From Metridium senile (Eukaryota; Cnidaria; Anthozoa; Actiniaria; Metridiidae), in assembly GCA_949775045.1 (NCBI GenBank), contig OX459110.1, positions 7,386,229-7,450,228 on the forward strand: DNA of 64,000 bases. Reading direction: 5' to 3'. Under the pieces are notes generated by a model, which did not search any database, had not been told where the DNA came from, and saw nothing but the letters and a program-made list of their open reading frames with translations. The first letter of the stretch is position 1. Each line of letters starts with the position of its first letter. Shown here in pieces: positions 53,485 to 64,000 of the stretch. The translations under genes and the position numbers were made by a program.

Positions 53485-54504
53485 AAGGTTAAAAGCTCCT
53501 TCGGTCATTGATGATACATGTAATAGACTGCAAAATTTACTAAAATCAATACAGGAAAATTGTGTTATTAAGTACTCGATGAGTGTACACCCTATCATTT
53601 AGATATTTTTTTACATATTTTTTTAAAGTTGTGTACAAATACGCATGCATGATTATTCATAACCGGGTTTATCAAAACAACAATCACAGATTCAAACATA
53701 ATTCAACCTTTAATAATCAAACATTATATTACAACCTGATGACTATAGATATCAAATATACACCTATTTCAAAAATCGTTGTCGCAGCCGAAGCTACAGT
53801 CCACACTCTGAAGCCTGCAAAAGATATCGGTATTTCTTCTCTTGTTATCGATTTAGTCGTAACATATTTTTATTGTACGTGTTTGTGTTATATGACCATA
53901 AGAAATTGTTGCAGTGTTAGATAATGAAACATTATTTCTTATAAAAACGCGCAATAAATCACAAATTATGTACATTCTTAAATGATAATATATATGAAAA
54001 ATAATTCATAAATTGGCAAATTGGCAAAACTCGATTTGACCTGAAATTTACAATCACATAGTTTTACTAGATCCTTTGCACTTAAATTCTATTTGGATCT
54101 TTGATGACGACAATGAAAAACGGCAATTCGCAACAATTCTTTACTTTTTGTAGTATTCGATACTAGCTATTCAAGACTATTTGAAAGATAAAATGCTTAA
54201 TTGGCCCAAATGCAATATGTGTTTCTTACACTTGGCTCTTTTTACAGACCAACACAGGCAGACATATGAATTAATTTGTTTTATTTATTATTTTTATCGT
54301 TTTTTTTAAATATTTTATATTATTTTTTATTTGTCACAATATATATAAATCAGTTAAAAAAAAATTAAACGAGAAGCAGTTAATGACAAAATTTCTAAAA
54401 CTAATTTTGTGACAGGTGGAAGCTACATGACTTTCGTCCCAATTGATAAACTTCCCCTATAAATTAAAAAAAAAAAATTATAGTAATAAGTCTAAGTTGA
54501 TGGT
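53485..54504. other. Non-coding stretch
   Basis: A 113-codon plus-strand frame (53583-53924) overlaps the diverged half-element at 53757-53830 and has no protein motif. Otherwise AT-rich with nothing recognised. Confidence 0.35.
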
Positions 54505-55091
54505 CTATAAAATAGGGTTCAATATATAGTCAAGTAAAGAGTTAATAAGGTTTGTACTGTGACAGTTGATTAAGACAAACCGTTTTTTGGAGGAATGTGG
54601 CTCTGTAGTAGGTTTGCTTGTAGTGATGAGGCTGAGTGTAGTTATTACTGTCAAAGTTCCTTGTATTGTAGGAGGATGCAGAAGGTAGCAGGTGCTGTTT
54701 GATGTCAGTGTCAATGGAGCTATTTCTTATCTTGTATAGGAGAATAAGGTCAGTGATGTTCCTTCTATGCTCTAATGGTTGGAGGTCGGGTACGCGGAGT
54801 CTTTCAGTGTAGCACATGTTCTGGATAGTTCAGAATAAACTTTGTTGCACTACGTTCAATATCTTCAATAAGCTTGATGTGTTTCACAGTGTATGGTGAC
54901 CATACACTGGAGGCGTACTCAAGCTGCGGTCGTACCAGCGAGAAATATAAAGTCTTCCTCGTTGCCACCTCTTTAATGTGTCTTCCACAAGTTCTCTTCA
55001 CCAGTCCTGGGGTCTTGTTCGCCTTGTATGTCGGTATATCATTGCATGTGATATTATGGAGGATTTTCGAAGTAGGTTGGGGATGGTGCAC
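54505..55091 (-). mobile_element. CR1/jockey-like LINE, RT C-terminal fragment
   Basis: Minus-strand frames give KRTCGRHIKEVATRKTLYFS, then LVRPQLEYASSVWSPYTVKH, IERSATKFILNYPE and, after a frameshift near 54810, YTERLRVPDLQPLEHRRNIT and DLILLYKI. This is the thumb/connection region downstream of the YADD palm. 5' and 3' parts are absent. Confidence 0.85.
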
Positions 55092-56650
55092 CTTTTATTT
55101 TTAGCATACATATGTTGTGCAAGACGCCTTTTCATAAGCGATTTTTTGTTACACTTTTTTGTAGCTTTAGTTACTTCTTAGCCCTCCTAATATTCTCCAA
55201 GGAAAACTAGTATCATACTAATGCCCTTATCATAATACTAATAAATGTGTAAATTAGTGTATGCTTTAATTTCATTGGTGGAATATTAAATTGTATCAAC
55301 AAATGACATAAATACAATCCACATTTACTAACAGATCTTGAGTAGAGAGGGTGTCTTGGGCACATGGCTTAGGTAAGTTAGATACAATATAAATGTTGAC
55401 AGATGGCATACCACGCGTAAATGTTAAGAGCTTATTGTTTTGAAGAAGTAAAACTCAAAGACTAACGGACATCAAGCAACACGATAAGCTATCATTTATA
55501 ATAGGTGTCATTACTTTCCAAATGTAAATTTCTGAAATACGAATCTAACAAACATTTGTATGTAATTAGAGGTCTCAGAAAGAAATGGTATGGGCAGGGG
55601 GAAATTGATCGACTTTTTAAAGCTATTTTGCTCAATAAGATAACTTCCTGTAAAAAAAGAAAAAAAAAGAAAACTTCCTGTACTGTCTTTCTGATAAAAT
55701 GATGATTATCTACGCTGCAATTAAGCAAATGAGCAAGTGATATATTTCACTCTTTGAAGCTATTGTGATAACTAATTTAAATAACGGCTTGCTTTAACTG
55801 TGTTAGTATAGTAAATTCTGACTATATTCCATCTTCCAAAAAAGAAGATTGCGTTGTATATTTTCCTTGTTAAATATTCAATCTTTGTTTAAAAAAAGAG
55901 TACATACATATCGTTCAGGCTATGCAGAAAAACTTGGCAACCTCAAAAGGAGCATTTCAATTTGTATATAGAGTACAAACACGAAAAGTGTGCAATACTT
56001 TGCACTATTTACCACTAAATAGTGTTGATTAAACAATAGAGAACAATAGAATTAGCATAATTTAGCAGTATTTAGTGGTATTTATGTTGCACACTTTTAA
56101 TGTTTGTATGCATTTGTATGTTATCTATATATTATATCTTATTGATTGACTATAATATGACTATCGACCTTGAACTTGTTAATCAAGAACGAAAGATCCT
56201 AGATAATCCAATAATTCTTGTCAACAGTTTTGCAGTGTTAAAATGTTAAGGCGTTTAAATGTTAATCCAATGGAACAATGGCTACAGCTTGTACGCTTTG
56301 TCACTAATCCAGTTTTGAGGGTCATGCGCACTACGAACTTCACAAGGACACGTATGCAATATGTGGGCTTTTTTTCGTAGCTCAATACTCCTGTTATGAG
56401 TTCTTAGCATGTTAATATTTTCTTTTATTAATTTGTTAAGCCTGTGATAAGGCAAGTTCTTCATTGCACAACAAAAATATCTGCGGTGTCGTACTACGTC
56501 AGTTTGAGTTTTATCTTACAATAACTCATTGGGAAAAAATTGAGAATATTTTGTCAATATAAATTATATAGCAGTCAATACTGCTGAAATTCAAAAATAC
56601 TTTTTATTGAGTAGTTTATCCACTGAGTGTCTGGATATAATGTTCGATTT
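55092..56650. other. Non-coding stretch with two repeat-family members
   Basis: About 55230-55345 contains the GTTAGTG family inverted (ACTAATAAATGTGTAAATTAGTGTATGC ... CATTTACTAACAGATC). About 55970-56110 is a hairpin-like relative of 4935-5095 sharing AACAATAGAATTAGCATAA. No coding exon is recognised before gene C. Confidence 0.45.
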
Positions 56651-56702
56651 TTTATAAAATGTGTCATTTTTAGGGCATCTAAACCAGTTAATAAGCAGCA
56701 CA
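56648..56702 (+). promoter_or_regulatory. Putative core promoter of gene C
   Basis: TTTTTTATAAAAT at 56649-56660 lies about 45 nt before the ATG, the same distance class as the TATA-like boxes of genes A and B. The rest of the conserved A/B promoter block is not present here. Confidence 0.35.
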
Positions 56703-59700
56703 ATGGCTCTTAAGATGATAATCGTGTTTCTGATGTTTGTATGCTATATACTATCTCAGGTAGGTTTGGCTTGAATTTAACCAATCAATCGTTCAAATAA
56801 TAATTAGCCAGTAATAATCGGTCGGTCGGTCGGTCGATAAACCTACCAACTAAATCAACCACACAACAAAACGGTCAACTAAACAACCAACTATTCAATG
56901 ATTAAGGCAAATATCGTTGAGATAAAAAATATTTATTTAATTTTATTAAGATTAACATATGATTTAACAAATAAGTCAAAATTCAAAAGCAGTTACAATA
57001 TTTGTGAAACGTAGCTTGCTCAATGTTAGTATTTTATCTGATAAAAGGCGACTACTTTATAAGCAAAAAACAATGACTCCCTCGTCAGCATTGGGAAGGG
57101 GGATGGAGGGAGTAGCAGAATTTCAGCAGTGCTAAATTAAAATGATTTTGTCACAGTCGTGCCAACAATTTTGTCAAAGGCTTTAGCTAGTCAATTTATA
57201 GATCCATTATTCAATCAATTTGATAAATCAAAATGCAGAAAAGGTTGTACATGAAAAAGGTTGAGTTATTGATTCTTTTCTTTCCTTTTATTTTAGCAAG
57301 CAGCAGCTAATGGTAAGAAGTTTGTTATGTTTTTTTTTCAGCTTTGCTCTGGTCTGTTAAATTCGTTCCCAGGCCTTTTTCCTTCTGTTGTATGCTGTGC
57401 TGTGCTGTGCTGTGCTGTGCTGTGCTGTGCTGTGCTGTGCTGTGCTGTGCTGTGCTGTGCTGTGCTGTGCTGTGCTGTGCTGTGCTGTGCTGTGCTGTGC
57501 TGTGCTGTGCTGTGCTGTGCTGTGCTGTGCTGTGCTGTGCTGTGCTGTGCTCTGCTGTGCTGTGCTGTGCTCTGCTCTGCTGTGCTCTGCTGTGCTGTGC
57601 TCTGCTCTGCTGTGCTCTGCTGTGCTGTGCTGTGCTGTGCTGTGCTGTGCTGTGCTGTGCTGTGCTGTGCTGTGCTGTGCTGTGCTGTGCTGTGCTCTGC
57701 TCTGCTCTGCTGTGCTGTGCTGTGCTCTGCTGTGCTCTGCTCTGCTGTGCTGTGCTCTGCTGTGCTGTGCTGTGCTGTGCTGTGCTCTGCTCTGCTCTGC
57801 TCTGCTCTGCTCTGCTCTGCTCTGCTCTGCTCTGCTCTGCTCTGCTCTGCTCTGCTCTGCTCTGCTCTGCTCTGCTCTGCTCTGCTCTGCTCTGCTCTGC
57901 TCTGCTCTGCTCTGCTCTGCTCTGCTCTGCTCTGCTCTGCTCTGCTCTGCTCTGCTCTGCTCTGCTCTGCTCTGCTCTGCTCTGCTCTGCTCTGCTCTGC
58001 TCTGCTCTGCTCTGCTCTGCTCTGCTCTGCTCTGCTGTATTAGTAAACCAGCTTTGTCCTTGTTTACAATCATAAATAAAGTTGTCTTGGTTGTATGTTA
58101 TTCGTAGCCGGTAGCTGCCCAGCAATCCAGAAAGATGAATGTTTCAAAGCAGATGTAAAGAATACCCATTTTTTCTCTGAAATTCTTTTCTCTGATCGGG
58201 ATAAAAAACAATCTGTCTTTAGTGGAATTACAATACAGTGGGATAATTGGAACAACTACCTTCAAGATATCGCCTGCAGATGTGCCAATGCCACTAAATC
58301 CGCTGGTTACGAATGGTTTGGTATAGAGTACTATGGTTAGTAACGTTAATCACGTGAAATGACGTTTTCATGTTAACGTTTATGACATATGTCATCGCCA
58401 ACTATTCCGGACTTCCCGCCAGTCATCGAGGCCAGCGGATATCATGCGTAAAATAGAAAGTAAACACAGATTCGGGAATCCAAGATAGAATCAAAATCGA
58501 TTGTACAAAACTAAGTTAAATACGATTATTGAAGTCAATTTAACACCAAAGGATATTGAAGCAACTATCAAACTGTAATTCTGAAACATTTGTGGAGTTC
58601 AATGTTATAAAATTGGTCATTTACAAGTGAATAAACAACGACATGTCGACGATTTGAGGAAAGCCACAGGGAGCCCAAGCTCGCTCAGGCCCGCACTCGA
58701 TGAAACCCAACTTTCTTGCTACGGTTTGCCTTTTCTTTAACAGCTATCCCATCAAACTCTATTGTAAATAAGAGTTGGGAAAACAAGCTTCATTTTGGTA
58801 TCAAACATGTCTTAGTTTGCGAAGAATTTTCAAAGTTATCGCATCACAAAGTACCTCTACTTGAAGTAAGGATTGCAAGTATATGGCGTCTTACGAACGT
58901 CAATTCAATTTGGAGCTTTTTCAAAGTTAAAAGGGAAATGTAAAACCTCGTTCGATCGACGACAAATTACACACAAGCAATGTATGATGTATTTAGTTTA
59001 TGGAACTGCCACGGTAAATGAGGTAACAAGCTTTGATTTTGAAAAATGATGCTATGAATATCACACTTTTCGTGTTTTTCTTGCAACTTTACAATCTGAA
59101 AATTCCTGAATACAGAGCATGTATGGGAAGAAAACAGAAAACCGTAAACTATCGAAAATAAAGGTTTCTATTCAATTAATAAAGCTATGTTTGGTAAAAA
59201 TCAAATGCTTTAATGTCATACAATATATTTCCAGTTAGGTAAATTGACAAATCCTTACCGAGAATTTTATAATTCGAAAATAACTTTGATCCTCTATACA
59301 TTTCTTTGTAAATCTGATAAAATTTTCTACCGCTTTTATGTTGCACCGCTGACCTTGTGAGTGGGCGCATGGCCGGAATAGTTGGCGATGAATGATAATG
59401 TTCATGTAAAATATTAAAACACTCATTGTCTTTAACATATACTTTTAACAAAGTCTTGGTCCATTTGTTCATGGTTAAGGCTAATAAACATTGATCAATT
59501 GGAAGTTGAATAGAAATGGTAAATTTATATAAATTAATACAAAAGTTTGATATTTTGACAATACAGATGTCTAACCTTATAAGCATAATCAAGCATAAGC
59601 CTAACAGTATACGTAAACCTAACACTAGTTAAATCATTTGTAATTAATTTTTACTTTTAGGAGAGTGCTGGAGTGGCCCAGAAAAGCCTGGGAAAGACGT

Positions 59701-60391
59701 GGCATTTGAAAAAACCAGTGAGTGTTATGGTCAAAGCTACAAAACATGTGGAAGTAGCGACAAGTACTGCGTAGGTGGTGGGCACGCTATGACTATCTAT
59801 AAACTTGACGGTATGTTTGATTGATTGCTACATACATATTGCTTGTAATCATTTCAGTCTCATCATGCATCGACAAGAGTGTGATATGATATCAGTATCC
59901 AAGCATTGTATCACGGGACAGTGGTTCTTGTGTTTGTCTGTTCTCTTATGATTGTATACCAAATTTTCGTAAGGGCAAAGAGTGATATACCATACCCATT
60001 ATAGGAATGGATTAGTACGTAAGGCAGTATTTACAGCCAGTACGTCCGTACGTCCACATACAGTAACCCAAGCAAGTACTTTTCTGTTCTGTACAGAGTG
60101 CTTGACGTATATTCCAAGCAATGGTGGTTCTTATAATATACCGGCTATAAATGGAACGGGCTACACAAGAAGTCCGGCCTTATTATATGGTTTTTTTTTT
60201 AAGTTTACTGCTTTATTACATGTATTTTCTTTAGACAGTTTACCTTGCTCCTTTTACGGGTTTCCTGTGTTTTGAGATCGACTCCTTGTTGTTTAGGTTC
60301 GATTTACGGGTCACATTGACTGTAATTGGATCTAGCTGGACCAAATAAAAAAAACAAAAAATCGTCAGTAACCCATTTTCTATTTCTGAAT

Positions 60392-60430
<39 letters not shown>

Positions 60431-61390
60431 GGGGGGGGGGGTCAACCCATAGAGAGCAACGGTTACAGTCCAGATCCGATTACATCTTATGTAAACGTGA
60501 CCCGTTAACCGATTCCAAACAACAGGGAGTCGATCTCAAAACACAGGAAACCCATTTAAAGAGCAAAGTAAAGTGTTAAAGAAAACACATATAATAAAGC
60601 CGGGCTCACTGTGCGGGATACAGTAGGTTAAGGCAATGAAACAAAGAAGTATGGGAGGCGCGCAAAGAGTGACAAAGAACAAACATACGCATACAAGTAC
60701 GCAAAGCAGGGATATTAAAAAAAATAAATAAATAAATGACATTCCTATAACAGCAACCACATAATGTGTTTGAGCGCTATGTTACAAAATCATTTCACTT
60801 GCAACTGGTTGTAAATTCTAGAGCTGTAGGACGACTGCACAATATCATTCTGTTCTCACCTGGCAAAGAGCGTATAGATTTTGTAAAGCTGTGCTAAGCA
60901 ATCTAGTACAAATCGATTTTCGCAGATGTCAACCTCGTCACCAGGCTCTTCCTTCTCGTCATTGTTTTCAAAATGGCGGCACTCCAAGTGTCTTCGCTTC
61001 GAGGGCCGCCATTTTGAGAAAAAAATGAGAAGGGAGAGCCTGGGGACGAGTTTGCGCAGATGTTATATTCGTAACCACAATTCCTTTCGGTCATGCAATC
61101 TCTTGGACAACCTTTTTGAAATAAGTGTATTTTGCAAATGTCCATAGGGACTCACATCAGTAGGACGTTAACAAATTTGAATTATTTCATATGAATAATG
61201 ATCGATTATCTTTTCAGGAGAAGTCGACTGTGCATCTTCTCCCAACGGCTTGTACCCTTACTCTACCGACTGTAGCAAGTTTATCCATTGTAATTCTGGT
61301 ATGAAATATATAAAGGACTGCCCTTCAGGATTGCATTTTAACAAGATGAACGGAGGCAGCTGTGATTTGTCAAAGATCGTGCAATGCTAA
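56703..61390 (+). CDS. Gene C: secreted WSC-like + chitin-binding protein (five exons)
   Basis: Exons: 56703-56759 (signal peptide MALKMIIVFLMFVCYILSQ), 57297-57312 (16-nt micro-exon, QAAAN), 58108-58335, 59661-59810 and 61218-61390 (stop TAA), all GT-AG, all internal borders after the micro-exon in phase 1. The product is 207 residues. About residues 25-151 form the 8-cysteine WSC-like domain shared with gene A ([40 protein letters not shown]). Residues ~155-207 form a six-cysteine CBM14/peritrophin-A chitin-binding domain (CASSPNGLYPYSTDC...C). The terminal exon has the same length (173 nt) as in gene B. It is expected to be secreted and to bind chitin-like or other glycans; the role (mucus, egg, matrix) is unknown. 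Intron 2 holds a 650-bp pentamer array and introns 3-4 hold hairpin elements. Exon linkage is inferred from splice sites, phase and paralogue match. Confidence 0.8.
57390..58035 (+). repeat. (GCTGT/GCTCT)n array in gene C intron 2
   Basis: About 129 pentamers. The 5' part is mostly GCTGT, the middle mixes GCTGT and GCTCT, and the last ~250 bp are pure GCTCT. It ends 72 bp before the exon 3 acceptor. Long open frames of both strands are repeat artefacts. Confidence 0.95.
58336..59660. other. Intron 3 of gene C
   Basis: About 1.3 kb with no recognised repeat. A minus-strand frame of 146 codons (59185-59625) has no motif I know and is listed among rejected items. Confidence 0.4.
59985..60757. 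mobile_element. Inverted-repeat element with poly-G centre, in gene C intron 4
   Basis: Outer blocks CATTATAGGAATG (59998) and CATTCCTATAACAG (60739) and inner blocks GGGTTTCCTGTGTTTTGAGA / TCTCAAAACACAGGAAACCC (60258 / 60534) are mirrored, as are TTACGGGTCAC / GTGACCCGTTA. The centre is the G run at 60395-60441. No protein is recognised. Confidence 0.6.
60395..60441 (+). repeat. Poly-G tract
   Basis: 35 G, one A, then 11 G. The exact length may be a sequencing or assembly approximation. Confidence 0.8.
60925..61057. mobile_element. Hairpin MITE in gene C intron 4
   Basis: AACCTCGTCACCAGGCTCTT ... TTTTCAAAATGGCGGC is mirrored by GCCGCCATTTTGAGAAAA ... AGAGCCTGGGGACGAGTTTG. A related single arm lies at 11097-11160. 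Confidence 0.75.
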
Positions 61391-62110
61391 AACATATTTA
61401 CGCTTGATTTTGTTAAGTGGTCTGCAAGACCATATGAAGTAACATATGAAAATTAAGAGTAATAAAGATCAATAAATCATTGATTGATTATTAATTGTGA
61501 TTATATGCAGCTAATATAGCTAAATCAATCAACTATAGGCACACTTGGATCAAAATCAATACTTAATTCAGCTGAAATTTCATTACAACTACACTAAAGA
61601 ACTCTCAAAGAGTGATATGGAAACTAGATAGTTTGTTTTCTTGAAATTCCAATTGGAAGTATTATATTTTTTAAATCGTTTGGTAGTGTCCGCCAGTAAC
61701 GTCATACCTTCAAACGTTCATCTCCATTACTGATTTCTTTGTAATTTATAACATCGCAGCATATATACTTGTTTTACAACGAAGAAAACTTACTAGAAAA
61801 TACATATTTGGCATATAATCGACATTATAAATATTCTTCAAACAAACTTTTAACAGAAAATAAATGAAATAGTTTAAGAAACGTAAAGTAAAGAAATGTA
61901 TGGAGTTGAAGGTTTAACTTGAGTGACGTCACGCCAATGATTTTGATCTAAGTAGTCCTTAGCTACCCTCTTGCTACCCAAAACAATAATGGGCTTTATT
62001 ATATTCACATCCACTTGTACTGGATCTGAGCAATCGCACGCCCTGATTGGTACCTCTACTATCAGGCTTTCAGCTCATATACCGTGGTTAGAGAAGAAAA
62101 CAAAATGGCG
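61391..62110 (+). repeat. 3' UTR and flank of gene C, duplicated at genes B and the dead exon
   Basis: Contains AATAAA at 61461-61466 and again at 61471-61476, probable polyadenylation signals. The whole stretch is alignable with 22040-22772 (minus) and, less well, with 43217-43740. Confidence 0.75.
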
Positions 62111-62481
62111 GCGCTTTAAATTTGCTGAACTGAGTGTAGCCTCCGATGCAGCCGCTCCTTTGTGTCGTCACGTAACTCAAATCTCTCCAAGGAACGTTTA
62201 CTTACTTGAGCAGAACATTCCTTTCCTACTGTTTTAGTGAGTGTTCAAACAAGGGGATTGGGAAGGTAGGGGGGAGGGAAACCTCGTTCACCCAAAACCC
62301 AAAAGCGATTGGAGAGGGACCTGGGAACGAGGTTGGGGGGGGGGGGGGGGGGGGAGGTGATAGGAAGGGAAGAGGGGAGAGGGGAATGGGTCGAGGAAGA
62401 GGGGGGCCTTTCCTATCCCCTCTCCCTCTCCTCCCCAATCTCCTCGAGCCGTTCACAGGCTATATAATGTCAATATAATGC
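62111..62481. other. Low-complexity G-rich stretch
   Basis: A run of about 18 G at 62336-62353 and purine-rich DNA with a mirrored GAGGAGATTGG / CCAATCTCCTC-like arrangement. Open frames across it encode poly-G/poly-P and are not genes. Confidence 0.4.
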
Positions 62482-62775
62482 ATCAAAAATTGAACTGGAT
62501 TGTAATTAACTAAATTTTATAAAGTTTGAGATCACAATGTTTCCATTGATTTTAAAAGACTCCATGGGAATGAACAAGAACACAGATATGATATAAAGGT
62601 AATATGGCACACTATGCACCAGATTTGTCTTATATCACAGGGAATCCGGATTTTGATTGCTTTGCTGTTTGATAGCTATATACGTTAAACATTGTTAAAC
62701 ATTTGTTAAACATTGTGATCTCAAATGTTATATAGTTTATATTACAATCCAGTTCAATTCAGTTCAATTTTTTAT
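62482..62775. mobile_element. Inverted-repeat element (~290 bp)
   Basis: AAAATTGAACTGGATTGTAA ... TTTGAGATCACAATGTTT (62486-62540) is mirrored at 62700-62773, with one arm carrying an extra TTCAGTTCAA duplication. Confidence 0.7.
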
Positions 62776-62965
62776 ATTGTATTTGTTAACGTTCATTTGT
62801 ATGGAGTGCCGTAATTGGGAAACGATAATTTTTAATTATAAATTCATTAAAATCATATTATTTCTTCTTTTTATTTCTGTTTATAAATCTATTATTGTAT
62901 TCTTTTAAATTTAAATATTTTTTTTTTCATATTCATTTATTATTTCATTTCATTTTTGCACCAAG

Positions 62966-63097
62966 AACCTGTCGCTATCCACAGCATATATAGTGCACCA
63001 TGGCCAAGAAAGCATTGTAAGGATCGCCGTGTGATCAATGTTGACATGTCAAAAGCAGTGAAGTTGATTTTCAATGTTACTGTCGAAATTGGATCAC
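62966..63097 (+). CDS. Possible orphan phase 1-1 exon
   Basis: A pyrimidine-rich tract ending CACCAAG precedes 132 open nucleotides (PVAIHSIYSAPWPRKHCKDR, then VINVDMSKAVKLIFNVTVEI) that end at a good donor (C|GTGAGT). Both borders are phase 1, like the module exons of genes A-C. The sequence is vaguely reminiscent of SUEL/galactose-lectin domain fragments, but I do not recognise it securely. No partner exon is seen before the window ends. Confidence 0.35.
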
Positions 63098-63204
63098 GTG
63101 AGTATTTGTTTATAACACTCTTTCGAATTTTTTACGTGAAAATATTTGTATAGTCTATGCACAAGCAGCCCAACTAGTCGATCTGAGAATCTTTTCAAAG
63201 CGAA

Positions 63205-63282
63205 TACAATTATGTTTAACCGCGCGCCAAGCTAAGAGAGCCAATAAAAATAACATTTTGTTATTCTTAGAACGCGCGGTTG
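63205..63282. repeat. Short hairpin
   Basis: TTAACCGCGCG..CTAAGA.. is mirrored as ..TCTTAGAACGCGCGGTT. Confidence 0.55.
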
Positions 63283-64000
63283 GGCTTCCTGCGTTGATTG
63301 GTTTGATATATCGTCATGGAATTTATTTAACTTGACCAACTCAGTAGTTCCTCTCCAGCTTCCACAGCGTATTTTGCTAGCTCCTGTAAAACTGCAAAAA
63401 CTAAAATCCATTCTTTCACAATATAGTTTTACTCACTGCAAACTTGGTGCAATTAATCAACAAAATGTAAATTTCATTTCTGAAGTCATTAATAACTCAT
63501 GACAAAAGTAGTTTGGCAAAGGCAGCCATGTATTTAAAAAATCATTGATAATTTACGAATTATTGTACCGAAAGGCTTTGTTCTCTTTAGATATCAATTC
63601 AGACTTTTAAAACATTAAAAAGTTCACCGCTGTTTAGCACATTTAGAAAAAAAACATGCATCATGGTGAATCATATTTGTATCGTGCACAATTGTATAAT
63701 CTCATAAAACAAATCATTTAATATATATGAAAGTTTTAAAAGCCATCCAGGTTTTATCCAACTTAATATAAGAATCATGTTTCAAGATTAATAAACGAGG
63801 ATTTTCTAAATATATATATATTTTAGTTTAAATGTCAATGTTGTTATAAAACTTGACATATCATTATGCAAAATGTTTTCAAAAAAAACCCGCAACATTA
63901 TTGTGGTGAAATTTCAATGGAGCTGAAATATGTAATTATGACAATAATAATATCTGATTATTTTTTTTCGGTCCGGTATCCTAGTAATCGCGCGCTGTGA
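63283..64000. other. End of window, nothing recognised
   Basis: AT-rich DNA without a coding or repeat signal I can support. Confidence 0.35.

Noticed and set aside
57325..58125. Open frames of ~240-266 codons (AVLC / RAEQS / STAQH repeats)
   Set aside because: Translation of the GCTGT/GCTCT pentamer array in intron 2 of gene C; all frames open on both strands.
59185..59625. 146-codon minus-strand frame in gene C intron 3
   Set aside because: AT-rich and compositionally uneven, with no motif I recognise and no splice or promoter context; could be a transposon remnant but cannot be supported.
62206..62478. Frames encoding poly-glycine or poly-proline
   Set aside because: Caused by G runs and purine-rich low-complexity sequence.

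Overview
The window looks like nuclear DNA of an invertebrate animal, most likely a cnidarian and probably an anthozoan. It is AT-rich, with spliced genes (GT-AG introns), single-exon class A receptors, a C2H2 zinc-finger gene, secreted trefoil and chitin-binding modules, LINE and Crypton-type remnants, and very many inverted-repeat (MITE-like) elements. The taxon is inferred from gene style; no diagnostic marker was seen.

Layout. 1-2.6 kb: a 12-finger C2H2 gene with a stop inside a 13th finger. 2.6-5.1 kb: a LINE 3' fragment, a ~162-bp tandem repeat and a hairpin element. 6.1-9.1 kb: spliced gene A (+), a small secreted 8-cysteine WSC-like protein. 9.4-10.5 kb: an internally deleted LINE. 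11.5-18.3 kb: inverted-repeat elements and a dead receptor copy at 12.7-13.3 kb. 18.5-19.4 kb: an intact receptor gene. 19.9-21.8 kb: nested inverted-repeat elements. 22.8-30.0 kb: spliced gene B (-), signal peptide + trefoil + chitin-binding domain, with large repeats and a 2.6-kb transposon in its introns. 30-45 kb: transposon-dense, with nested inverted-repeat elements, LINE pieces, a Crypton-type recombinase fragment, tRNA-like SINEs and a dead chitin-binding exon. 45.1-45.9 kb: a four-copy ~190-bp tandem repeat. 47.5-48.5 kb: an intact peptide-receptor-like gene. 49-56 kb: repeats and a LINE fragment. 56.7-61.4 kb: spliced gene C (+), signal peptide + WSC-like domain + chitin-binding domain. 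61.4-64 kb: duplicated 3' flank, hairpins and one possible orphan exon.

The most notable content is the gene A/B/C family. All three open with a signal-peptide exon and then a 16-nt micro-exon that ends in phase 1. Different phase 1-1 module exons follow: WSC-like alone in A, trefoil + chitin-binding in B, and WSC-like + chitin-binding in C. The two introns flanking the micro-exon carry short tandem repeats in every paralogue: a 4-mer type in intron 1 (27 units in A, about 1.8 kb in B, only four GGTC units in C) and a 5-mer type (GCTGT/GCTCT) in intron 2 (15 to about 129 units). A and B share a ~40-bp core promoter just upstream of the ATG. B and C share about 0.9 kb of terminal exon and 3' flank, with a third, decayed copy at 43.06-43.74 kb. 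This suggests a locally duplicated family of secreted, possibly mucus- or chitin-associated proteins that diversifies by exon exchange. All functions are inferred from sequence motifs.
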